Positions 1-6,701 of a stretch of DNA of 8,011 nt are shown here, one piece after another. Both the position numbers and the translations under genes were made by a program. The DNA lies in contig DAOVHJ010000105.1 of NCBI GenBank assembly GCA_030671945.1, positions 1 to 8,011 of the forward strand. The letters are read 5' to 3'. The stretch is from Candidatus Heimdallarchaeota archaeon. GTDB lineage: Archaea > Asgardarchaeota > Heimdallarchaeia > JABLTI01. The notes below the pieces were generated by a model. That model was not told the origin of the DNA. It saw only the letters and a program-made list of their open reading frames with translations, and searched no databases. Every line of letters begins with the position of its first letter. Within the stretch, counting starts at the first letter, position 1.

Positions 1-611
1 CTAATTTCTACAAGCATTCAAAGAAAATTGTACCATTAATTCTTGTTATCGGATTGATGGCTTATTCCCGGTTTTATCTTGATGCCCAAACAATATTCAA
101 ACCAAAAACCTATCCGGACTACGTTCCAAGCATTGTTTTATCCGAAGAAGAAATAGTTTTAGCTGATTATCTTGAGCAATATCAAGGTTCGTTATTTGGT
201 TGTAGTGTTCGCCTAGCTGGTATTAGGATTTCAGTTCTTTCGGGTTGTTATTACCTTGCAGATGCTCATGGTTTATCATTAATGCTTACGGGTTATTATT
301 CAGCTAATGATGTGAAGCAAAATACGACGTTTAGGCCTTTCTATCAAGCATGGGATTTTTCATTCTTTGATGTAGATGAAAGTTTGCAATCAGGTCGATC
401 ATTTTACAATGATTTAGTTGAGAATAGTATTAACTCAACTACGTTGGATATTATTAGTCAGCTGAACCTCAAGTATTTCATAACATTGAGGAATAGTACA
501 CTAGTTGAAACAGGAATGACCGATTTCATTGAATCACCTTTTGTTCAAGATATTGATACTATTGCTACATTAATTTTAGAAACAGAGCACTATTCCCTTT
601 GGGAATTCTAA
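1..611 (+). CDS. C-terminal part of a membrane protein with an extracellular tail domain (5'-truncated)
   Basis: The reading frame is open from the left edge (first full codon at 3), so the true start lies outside the window; TTG-54 and ATG-57 are internal codons within a membrane helix. The visible 202 residues begin with a basic stretch (NFYKHSKK), then one hydrophobic helix at about residues 9-26, then about 175 mostly soluble residues. The order of basic loop, last helix, soluble domain and aromatic C-terminus (HYSLWEF) resembles the ends of multi-spanning GT-C-like membrane proteins of archaea and bacteria. Their soluble tails often close with a strand of this kind after a 'KYFI' strand, seen here at about 157-160. 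C67 and C82 could form a disulfide outside the cell. Sequons N-x-S/T occur at N107, N144 and N164. A glycosyltransferase or oligosaccharyltransferase-like role fits the neighbourhood, but the catalytic part is not visible, so no function is assigned. It could equally be an unrelated membrane protein. Confidence 0.75.
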   Translation, partial: NFYKHSKKIVPLILVIGLMAYSRFYLDAQTIFKPKTYPDYVPSIVLSEEEIVLADYLEQYQGSLFGCSVRLAGIRISVLSGCYYLADAHGLSLMLTGYYSANDVKQNTTFRPFYQAWDFSFFDVDESLQSGRSFYNDLVENSINSTTLDIISQLNLKYFITLRNSTLVETGMTDFIESPFVQDIDTIATLILETEHYSLWEF

Positions 612-649
612 GGTATTCTTGAATGGTATTCCTTAAGTAGATAAATTAC

Positions 650-660
650 CTAAATATAAT
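650..660 (+). promoter_or_regulatory. Candidate archaeal TATA box before the GT4-flippase pair
   Basis: CTAAATATAAT lies in the 101-bp gap after the first gene, about 58 bases before ATG-713. An archaeal start site some 25 bases downstream would leave a leader of roughly 30 bases. The BRE position just upstream (AAATTACC) is only a partial match. No strong Shine-Dalgarno precedes ATG-713; only a weak GAGAG is visible at 697-701. The TATAAT inside could look like a bacterial -10 box, but no -35 box at proper spacing was found. Confidence 0.4.
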
Positions 661-712
661 ATAATCAAAATCATCAAACAATTACTTACATAATTTAGAG
701 AGACTTGGTTTT

Positions 713-1885
713 ATGTCAACAAAATCCCTCAAAAACAAAACACTACTTGTTATTACACCAGGTTTTCCAGATGAAAACGACAAGAGTATTTTGGGGATTT
801 TTGTAAAAGATCAAGTAAATGCCATAAAAAGTGAATTCAAAGAAATTTATGTTATCGCTCCTATTTCAAGAACGTTAAAATTATTCTCTCGAGAGCGTTT
901 TTGTTATAATTATACTTATGATAATGTTTCAGTTTTTTATCCGAGAAGTTTTTACGTTCCACTTATCTATACATTTGGAAAAAAAATAGATAATCGATTA
1001 CGGGTTGTTCTTGATACAATTGAAAGAAACAATCTAAGTTTTGATCTAATGCATGCTCATTTCACTTGGCCTTCAGGTTATATCAGCCAACAATTAAAAG
1101 AGAAATTCAATACTCCATATATTCTGACAGTACACGAAAATCGTAATTGGTTTCAAAAAGAACTTGACAAGGAGTACAAAGAATATACCAATGCTTGGAA
1201 GAATGCTGATATAATTCTGAGAGTGAATATGAAAGATTATGAATCTCTGAAAAAATATAATCCCGGAGTTTATTATCAACCGAATAGTGTTGGTGGAATG
1301 TTTGAATTTGCAGAAAAAACACCTATAAGAAAACAAATTGGGTTGCAAGAAGATGCAAAGATTATTTTTGCTTTTGGCAATCACTTAAAATCCAAAGGTT
1401 TTCATGATTTGATTAATGCAATGAAGTTAATTTTAGAATCCGGGAATAAAACGATCCAATGTTACATAGGTGGTTCAGGTTTTTACTCGAGTGAAATGCG
1501 AAGATTGATTCGCAAACATAATCTCTCAGACAATGTAAAACTGATAGGTCCTATCAAGAGGAAAGATATTGTTAACTGGTTTAACGCTGCTGATTTCTAT
1601 GTAATGCCAAGTCATCATGAAAGTTTTGGAATAACAGTAATTGAAGCCTTATCATGTGGAACCCCCGTAATTACTACTTACAATGGTGCAAGTGAATTTA
1701 TTATTGAAAACGAAAACCTGGGGTTACTTGTAAATCCAAAATCACCAAAGAAACTCGCAGAAGCAATTGAAGAAGCGTTTCAAAGAAAATGGGATAGTAA
1801 GTTTATTACAAAGTTTGCAGCTAAATACTCAGGAAAAGCATTTTGCAAAAGCTTAACGAATTACTTTGGGAAGATAGTGAAATGA
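713..1885 (+). CDS. GT4-type glycosyltransferase (GT-B fold), glycan assembly
   Basis: This is a 390-residue cytoplasmic retaining glycosyltransferase that would transfer a sugar from a nucleotide-sugar donor to a lipid-linked or other glycan acceptor. The N-terminal Rossmann half starts with LLVITPGFPDENDKSILGIF (11-30), the usual 'glycine-rich loop plus GxF' entry of the family, and has HAHFTWPSG at 114-122. The C-terminal donor-binding half shows KSKGF (226-230), GGSG (253-256) and the E-x7-E motif E303-SFGITVI-E311 followed by ALSCGTPVI. All expected GT4 landmarks and the normal length are present, so it should be active. Sugar and linkage cannot be read from the sequence. There is no signal peptide or membrane helix. 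ATG-713 is chosen because it is the first Met before the conserved start and there is room for a promoter upstream. Its stop overlaps the flippase start (ATGA), so the two are very probably one transcript and translationally coupled. Confidence 0.93.
   Translation: MSTKSLKNKTLLVITPGFPDENDKSILGIFVKDQVNAIKSEFKEIYVIAPISRTLKLFSRERFCYNYTYDNVSVFYPRSFYVPLIYTFGKKIDNRLRVVLDTIERNNLSFDLMHAHFTWPSGYISQQLKEKFNTPYILTVHENRNWFQKELDKEYKEYTNAWKNADIILRVNMKDYESLKKYNPGVYYQPNSVGGMFEFAEKTPIRKQIGLQEDAKIIFAFGNHLKSKGFHDLINAMKLILESGNKTIQCYIGGSGFYSSEMRRLIRKHNLSDNVKLIGPIKRKDIVNWFNAADFYVMPSHHESFGITVIEALSCGTPVITTYNGASEFIIENENLGLLVNPKSPKKLAEAIEEAFQRKWDSKFITKFAAKYSGKAFCKSLTNYFGKIVK
1882..1885 (+). other. ATGA stop-start overlap (glycosyltransferase/flippase)
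   Basis: The flippase ATG (1882-1884) overlaps the glycosyltransferase TGA (1883-1885). A weak purine-rich GGGAAG lies at 1868-1873, eight bases before the ATG. This geometry favours re-initiation by ribosomes finishing the upstream gene and fixes the flippase start. An in-frame TTG at 1843 would prepend 13 polar residues (MQKLNELLWEDSE) and is much less likely. Confidence 0.8.
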
Positions 1886-3399
1886 AACAAATCAGAAAGA
1901 ATATTGGTAGTAATTTCCTGTTTTCATTCATTGTGATTTTGATCATAGGATTAGTGAACATTGGCTATCCATTACTAATTGGTTTGTTATATAGTGCAGA
2001 AACAATGGGTAATTTCTCGGTTCTGTTCAACTGGGCGTTTTTCTTAGCAATACCAATTGCTAATGGGATTGCCCCAGCTATCTCAAGATTTATCGCAGCA
2101 AAAACAGGTGATGAAACTCCACAAATAAATAAAATCGGGGGAAAAATCACTATTTTTTACTTAGTCATGGCCATTATTATTTTTCCTCTCATTGGTGTGT
2201 TTGTTTTCCAACTTGATATTTTCGATTTGTTAATTGTAATCTCTATGTTGATAGTTATAATTCTTCATTATTTGTTTAGGTATTCTCTTCAAGGTCAGGA
2301 AAGATTTTCGCGACTCTTCAAATTAGAAATAATTTCTTTTGCAATTTTCTTACCTTTCATGGTCATTTTTGGGGTCCTTCCAAACATCCTGGGCTGGACA
2401 GGACTTACTGGTTTCCATTGGTTGTTTTTCCCAGTAATTGTGTATCATTTGGCTTTTGACATATTGTACCTTTTTGCAGAAACCAAGATGATGGATATAA
2501 AGGAAATTTTTTCTTTTCCGGAGATTACCAAAAAAATACTTCTGTATGCTCTTTTCGTTGGAATTGGAAGTCTCTTTAGCCTTGGTGTTTCCCAAATTCA
2601 AATTATAATCTCAGACAAATTCTTGACTGAATTCCGCGTCGGAGTATTAGGTTTCTGGGATTCCGCCATAAAACCTATTTCTCTGATTTCTGTTGCGATA
2701 GGAGCAATGACGATTCCGCGGATAACCAATTTACAAAAATCAAAAGAGGAGCATGATGTATCATTTGTAAATAAAATCAATTATGGACTAACATTGCTAA
2801 TTTTGCCTATCTTTGGTTTGATATTTTTAATTATCGCAGGTTATCCAAATTTGTTTAATCACTTAGGATTAACGAAATACCAAACCGTTATTTACTGGAT
2901 AATTCCAATTTTCCTTTGTTTTCAGGTAGTGAATAATCTAATAGCAACGCCGACTATTTCTTACTACTCTTCCTCTGAAAGAAAAGTAATAATTAATCCA
3001 ATTATCTCTTTTGCTTATTCGCTAATTGTTATTATTTCCTGGATAATTCTTGTTCCTAGATGGGATATTTGGGGATTTGTTAGTGGAATAGCGATAGGTA
3101 GTTTGGTTTTCTCCTTAGCAATACAGATAACTGCTCTTATTATAACAAAAAGAAAAATTGGTATGCACGTATTCGTTATGTTAGCATTCTATATTTTAGG
3201 TGGCTTATCACTAATACTAGTAAATTATATCTCAATCATTATCTTACTAGTTCTTTGGTCTTGCATTACCATTTCTTCAGTAGTCATAGGAATTCTCCTT
3301 TTAATTAAAGTCTTAAAAAATAGAGACTATTCCATAACATATGAGGAGCAAGCTACAAAAACAGATGAAACAACAAATAGTACAACTAATTATTCTTGA
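1882..3399 (+). CDS. Polysaccharide flippase, Wzx/PST-like (MOP superfamily)
   Basis: This 505-residue integral membrane protein has about 14 hydrophobic helices, at roughly 13-38, 45-70, 88-110, 113-133, 150-167, 178-198, 219-240, 260-280, 300-320, 334-355, 370-392, 396-422, 428-448 and 450-477. A helix count of 14, the size, the N-terminal 'KNIGSNFLFSF' entry and the RYSLQGQERF loop after helix 4 are typical of Wzx/RfbX-type lipid-linked oligosaccharide flippases. These move polyprenyl-(pyro)phosphate-linked glycans from the cytoplasmic to the outer face of the membrane. An even helix number puts both ends inside. The last 25 residues are a polar Thr/Asn/Ser-rich tail, which is not part of the family core. 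Its start is coupled to the preceding glycosyltransferase. Its last 14 bases overlap the convergent asparagine-synthetase-like gene. Substrate specificity cannot be inferred. Assignment to the superfamily is firm; assignment as the flippase of this cluster's glycan rests on context. Confidence 0.9.
   Translation: MKQIRKNIGSNFLFSFIVILIIGLVNIGYPLLIGLLYSAETMGNFSVLFNWAFFLAIPIANGIAPAISRFIAAKTGDETPQINKIGGKITIFYLVMAIIIFPLIGVFVFQLDIFDLLIVISMLIVIILHYLFRYSLQGQERFSRLFKLEIISFAIFLPFMVIFGVLPNILGWTGLTGFHWLFFPVIVYHLAFDILYLFAETKMMDIKEIFSFPEITKKILLYALFVGIGSLFSLGVSQIQIIISDKFLTEFRVGVLGFWDSAIKPISLISVAIGAMTIPRITNLQKSKEEHDVSFVNKINYGLTLLILPIFGLIFLIIAGYPNLFNHLGLTKYQTVIYWIIPIFLCFQVVNNLIATPTISYYSSSERKVIINPIISFAYSLIVIISWIILVPRWDIWGFVSGIAIGSLVFSLAIQITALIITKRKIGMHVFVMLAFYILGGLSLILVNYISIIILLVLWSCITISSVVIGILLLIKVLKNRDYSITYEEQATKTDETTNSTTNYS
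3386..3399. other. 14-bp tail-to-tail overlap of convergent genes
   Basis: The flippase stop (TGA 3397-3399) lies inside the last codons of the opposite-strand asparagine-synthetase-like gene, whose stop (TAG, read as CTA on +) is at 3386-3388. No T-run terminator is visible close to either end, so the two transcripts must run into each other's coding region. Confidence 0.85.
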
Positions 3400-5281
3400 C
3401 AATTGGTTTAAGATGATCCAAAGACAGTTTCAACTGGAAGCTTTTCTCTGTCTTAAAGGCTTCACTTACAAGAACTATCTTTTCTGAGTCTTCTTTCAAA
3501 GCAAAGAACAAACGTAGAGTAATTTCTAAATCAATGATATGTAGTATAAATTTGTGCAAGTGATTCTTCCTTTTAATGAAATCATGGAAGAGTTTCATTG
3601 TTTTCGCTTTATCCAAGATATTCCAAATAATTGCTTCATCACTTAGCAAATCTAAGATCATCTCATAATAGCTTTCTCGCTTTCGCATCCATTCAAAATA
3701 AGGCACAGAGGAGTATTTTGGCAATAATGGTACTCTGAATAGTGTTTCGAAAAATTGCAGAGATTTTAATCCAAAGCGAATGAACCATGTAGCAAACAAA
3801 CGATTATACCAAATTAATGATGTCGTTGGATAATTTGCCAATTCCTCATTCAAATACTTAAGAGTTAAAAGCTCTAGTTTTCGTTTCTTTCTCAATTTTG
3901 GAGGTACTTTGAGGTAACTGGAAATTACTTCGGGGTGTGCCAATGGAACTACAATAGGAGCTAGATGACTAAAAGATCTGGAACCTCCTAACATGTAGCC
4001 ACGAGCTCTTGTTTGGGTTAAGAGATATTCTAAAGCTAAAGATTCGTTCTCAATTGGCCATAGAAGATTTCTTTGTTCATGCATGCCTTGCTCTAAAATT
4101 TGCAGCGTTTGATCTTTTGAAGCATCGAGAATTTCATAAAATTTTCTTTTCGGGAATGAGTATTCATTAGCTATTAGATTTTCCATCAAACGCTTTTCAG
4201 GCGACACGTATTTTCTAACTAATTTTTCAGTGTAAACTAGATAATTGCCACCAAAAGGACCATCACCTAATAATCCATCAAAAAGCAATTTCTCTCCACT
4301 TATTTTCTCGAATAATGCATGTCTAATACTAATTACATGATTTGATAATCCTTCACAGTGCCACATATGCTTGAAGCAATATTTGAGTACATCAGCATCG
4401 CTTATTACTTTGTAATGATGTGGAACACCCAGTATATCTGATACGCCCTTCGCATACTTTATTTCTTTTCCATCTGAAAAATCATCAAATGTATATGTTT
4501 CAATGGATTTTTTCCACTTCTTGTCTGTTGCGGAAATCAATAATCTGGAATCCAATCCACCAGATAAAAGAAAAGCAAAATTCAAGTTCTCTATTGTTGC
4601 ATAATTTTTCATTTGAGTTTTGAGAAGCTCACTAATCTCAGATGCATTATGATCTATATTATCCGTTTTTACATAATCTGTTGGAAAAGCATACCAAGTT
4701 TTCCTGTGGTTGATTCCATTCTCTAATTTTTCTTGAGACTTCTTTTCCCATTTCTTAATCGTAATTTTCGAGTTTCCTGGCAACAGTCGGATTTTTTTGA
4801 AATACGTTTTAACTCCTAATATTGAATGGCAGAAAAGGTATTCAACTAATGCATTATAGTCTAATTCATTCAAAAGTTTTGGATGCATTGCTATTATATA
4901 TTTTATATGTGATGATATGACCATTTTCCCATTTTCTAAAATCGCTATGTAGATAAGATTTGCGCCAAACGGATCTGTTTTTATATCTACATCCATTGTC
5001 TTTGTATTTATTGAAATGACAGGTGAATAGCTGGTATTTTTCTTCTCTTCTTTTTGTTGTTCCTTCAGAACCAGCATTTTTTTTGTATTTATCCGTAGAT
5101 TAATTCCGGTATCATTTTTCTCAAACAAGAAATTATCTTTCAAAAAATCAGCAGCCAATATAACACAATTTTTCTCTTTTGAGAATTCTGTTTGCTTGAA
5201 TTCCCCTAAAAACACCTTTTCAATAGCATCTTTTTTAGGGGTATTACCATCCATTGCTAGCTGTATGTAGAAATGTGTCAT
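3386..5281 (-). CDS. Asparagine-synthetase-like ATP-dependent amidotransferase/ligase lacking the Cys nucleophile
   Basis: This 631-residue cytoplasmic protein is of the asparagine synthetase B superfamily. The synthetase half starts around residue 235 with the PP-loop FAFLLSGGLDSRLL (SGGLDS at 240-245), which binds ATP pyrophosphate. YTFDD follows at 263-267, and DGLLGDGPFGG (335-345) replaces the AsnB SGEGSDEVFGG loop. Residues about 103-176 (DPFGANLIYIA ... LPGNSKITI) still resemble the end of a class II glutaminase domain. However, the N-terminus reads MTHFY, without the catalytic Cys that should follow Met, and residues 1-100 are not recognisable. The enzyme therefore cannot hydrolyse glutamine in the normal way; free ammonia, a partner glutaminase or another amine donor is implied. 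Asn-synthetase homologues in glycan loci can amidate sugar carboxylates, which suits this context. True asparagine formation seems unlikely because AsnB Glu348 and Glu352 align with L337 and G341. ATG-5281 is the first Met; M10 is an alternative start. It has its own promoter region, on the opposite strand to its neighbours. Confidence 0.85.
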   Translation of the reverse strand: MTHFYIQLAMDGNTPKKDAIEKVFLGEFKQTEFSKEKNCVILAADFLKDNFLFEKNDTGINLRINTKKMLVLKEQQKEEKKNTSYSPVISINTKTMDVDIKTDPFGANLIYIAILENGKMVISSHIKYIIAMHPKLLNELDYNALVEYLFCHSILGVKTYFKKIRLLPGNSKITIKKWEKKSQEKLENGINHRKTWYAFPTDYVKTDNIDHNASEISELLKTQMKNYATIENLNFAFLLSGGLDSRLLISATDKKWKKSIETYTFDDFSDGKEIKYAKGVSDILGVPHHYKVISDADVLKYCFKHMWHCEGLSNHVISIRHALFEKISGEKLLFDGLLGDGPFGGNYLVYTEKLVRKYVSPEKRLMENLIANEYSFPKRKFYEILDASKDQTLQILEQGMHEQRNLLWPIENESLALEYLLTQTRARGYMLGGSRSFSHLAPIVVPLAHPEVISSYLKVPPKLRKKRKLELLTLKYLNEELANYPTTSLIWYNRLFATWFIRFGLKSLQFFETLFRVPLLPKYSSVPYFEWMRKRESYYEMILDLLSDEAIIWNILDKAKTMKLFHDFIKRKNHLHKFILHIIDLEITLRLFFALKEDSEKIVLVSEAFKTEKSFQLKLSLDHLKPIVKNN

Positions 5282-5320
5282 TAAGAGCCGCCAAATAAAT
5301 TTTTAATGTAAACCTTCAAG

Positions 5321-5338
5321 ATAAAAAATATAAAAAAC
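5321..5338. promoter_or_regulatory. AT-tract candidate promoter between divergent genes
   Basis: ATAAAAAATATAAAAAAC lies centrally in the 111-bp gap between the asparagine-synthetase-like gene (-) and the second GT4 gene (+). Its centre is about 46-50 bases from the minus-strand ATG and about 62 from ATG-5393, so it could hold the TATA box of either gene or both. A second possible TATA for the plus gene is AGTATAT at 5356-5362, which would give a nearly leaderless transcript. There is no clear BRE on either side. Neither gene has a recognisable Shine-Dalgarno. Confidence 0.3.
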
Positions 5339-5392
5339 TATCCCAGATAATGAATAGTATATCTCTCAGTTGGGTTAAAATTGACCACAAAA

Positions 5393-6607
5393 ATGAACAA
5401 ACAAAAACGAAAGAATAAGTTTACCAATATTAAACCAGTTGTTTTTGTAACTGATGCTTGTTCATTTTTCATTGATCCTCGAGTTAAACAAGAAGTCGCA
5501 AGCTTAACGAAGAGTGGTTTTTTTGCTTATATTTTATCCTGGGATAGAGAACGCAAATATCCTGATAAAAAAACAGAGAACTATTACGTAAAAAGTGCCA
5601 AGCTTTTGGATGCAAATCGTTTTAGCAAGATCCTGTTTCTGTTATCTGCAGTTCTTTTTCAGTTCCTGATTGTCTTACATGGAATCAAACTAATTCGTAA
5701 GCATCGAAGAATAATCATACATGCGAATGATTTCAATACATTAGCAGGGGTAGTTTTCCTAAAACTTCTTTTCAGTAACAGAATTCAAATTGTTTATGAT
5801 TGTCATGAATTCACTCCTTTTGTTTATAGAGAATGGTATGGTCCATTTATTGGCAACGTTGTAACTAGATTAGAAATCAGATTCATCAAATTTGTTGATA
5901 AAATATTAACAGTGAGTACTCCAATCAAGCAGTATCTAGAAACTATTACAAATAAAGAAGTAAAGGTAATCTGGAATTATCCTACAAAAGAATTGCATCT
6001 AAATATCACAAAAGCTCAAGCAAAGAAATCTCTTGGTTTAAAGAAAACCGATTTCATAATAACGTATGTTGGCACACTTAGATTAGATGTTGCTCTTTTT
6101 GAACTTGTATCTGCAGCACGAATTTTGAAGGATAAGCAATTACTACCTAATCTTAAAATCTTAATTGTAGGTGATGGTCCTTTTTATCAACAATTACTCA
6201 AGAAAGTTGAAGATGAAGATCTTTCAGATATCATTAGTATTATTGGGAGAGTTAAGAGAGAGGAAGCCATGTATTATTTACGTGCTTCAGATTTATCTTA
6301 CATACTCTTTACAATTAAAGGAATGAATACAAAAATTCGCCTGCCATGGAAATTATTTGAAAGTTTGCTAAATGAAACATATGTGTTAACAATGGCTGGT
6401 ACTTATGCAGCTCATTTCGCTAAAAAATACAATGTAGGGCATTCTGTCGCATCAACTGCTCCGAGTGATATTGCTAGCTCAATTATTAAAATTTACAAAC
6501 AAAAAGACCAAGATGCTTTTAATTTACAGCAAAAATTTGTTTGGGAAGTACAGGAAGCAGAAATCATCAAAACATACCTAGAATTAATACAAGAAAACAA
6601 ATCTTGA
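5393..6607 (+). CDS. GT4-type glycosyltransferase (GT-B fold), second and divergent from the first
   Basis: From ATG-5393 the protein has 404 residues. A TTG at 5381 would add four residues and has no better ribosome site, so ATG is preferred. Landmarks of the GT4/GT1 superfamily are DPRVKQEVASL (28-38, the common 'DpRV..Ea..L' entry), HANDFNTL (110-117), YDCHEF (135-140), YVGTLR (225-230), VGDGP (259-263) and WKLFESLLN (319-327). The last stands where many relatives have 'NKLFEYM'. A hydrophobic stretch at about 80-100 precedes HANDFN and is frequent in this subgroup; it probably aids monotopic membrane association, as expected for an enzyme acting on lipid-linked acceptors. The strict E-x7-E pattern is not kept: the region around 319-337 lacks the usual EA.A.G.PVI run and reads LNETYVLTMAGTY instead. 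Donor and acceptor are unknown. It is a single gene, divergently oriented from the asparagine-synthetase-like gene and followed after 94 bp by the GT2 gene, which has its own promoter. Confidence 0.9.
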   Translation: MNKQKRKNKFTNIKPVVFVTDACSFFIDPRVKQEVASLTKSGFFAYILSWDRERKYPDKKTENYYVKSAKLLDANRFSKILFLLSAVLFQFLIVLHGIKLIRKHRRIIIHANDFNTLAGVVFLKLLFSNRIQIVYDCHEFTPFVYREWYGPFIGNVVTRLEIRFIKFVDKILTVSTPIKQYLETITNKEVKVIWNYPTKELHLNITKAQAKKSLGLKKTDFIITYVGTLRLDVALFELVSAARILKDKQLLPNLKILIVGDGPFYQQLLKKVEDEDLSDIISIIGRVKREEAMYYLRASDLSYILFTIKGMNTKIRLPWKLFESLLNETYVLTMAGTYAAHFAKKYNVGHSVASTAPSDIASSIIKIYKQKDQDAFNLQQKFVWEVQEAEIIKTYLELIQENKS

Positions 6608-6641
6608 GTAATCAGATAGTTTTAATAATGAACCCTTGTCA

Positions 6642-6659
6642 CGAAAAAGTATCTAAATA
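6642..6659 (+). promoter_or_regulatory. Archaeal BRE/TATA-like promoter of the GT2 gene
   Basis: CGAAA (6642-6646), the archaeal BRE core, is followed by AGTATCTAAATA with the TATA-like part at 6651-6659. The TATA centre is about 47 bases before ATG-6702, so transcription would start near 6680 and give a leader of roughly 20 bases that includes the Shine-Dalgarno site. This is the best promoter match in the window and the main support for an archaeal source. Confidence 0.55.
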
Positions 6660-6686
6660 ACATATCTGGGAAAGTTGAAACCATTT

Positions 6687-6694
6687 AGAGGATG
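6687..6694 (+). promoter_or_regulatory. Shine-Dalgarno site of the GT2 gene
   Basis: AGAGGATG at 6687-6694 resembles GGAGGTGA and ends seven bases before ATG-6702, fixing that start. The ATG inside it (6692) opens only a six-codon frame and is not a rival start. It is the only clear ribosome site in the window; the other genes have weak or none. Confidence 0.65.
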
Positions 6695-6701
6695 AAAACT
6701 C

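Noticed and set aside
54..611. Complete 185-residue gene starting at TTG-54
   Set aside because: The frame stays open to the left edge and the supposed start lies within a hydrophobic helix that begins upstream, so this is the tail of a longer gene.
612..632. Direct repeat GGTATTC (612-618 and 626-632) after the first gene
   Set aside because: Too short and single-pair; no symmetry or further copies to suggest an operator.
655..660. Bacterial -10 box TATAAT
   Set aside because: No -35 box at 16-18 bp spacing; better explained as part of an archaeal TATA element or AT-rich background.
1094..1384. Minus-strand open frames inside the first GT4 gene (also 1107-1322)
   Set aside because: They lie opposite a gene with full family motifs, have low-complexity composition and no ribosome site.
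1849..1860. 12-bp repeat AAGCTTAACGAA, also at 5500-5511
   Set aside because: About one or two such matches are expected by chance in 8 kb, and both copies lie within coding sequence in unrelated contexts.
1843..1881. TTG-1843 as flippase start (518 residues)
   Set aside because: The added 13 residues are polar and overlap the end of the glycosyltransferase; ATG-1882 gives a standard ATGA overlap and a normal flippase N-terminus.
1965..2780. Minus-strand open frames inside the flippase gene
   Set aside because: Antisense shadows of hydrophobic codons; no recognisable domain or start signal.
4420..4623. 67-codon plus-strand frame inside the ligase gene
   Set aside because: It lies opposite the PP-loop coding region and has no family features.
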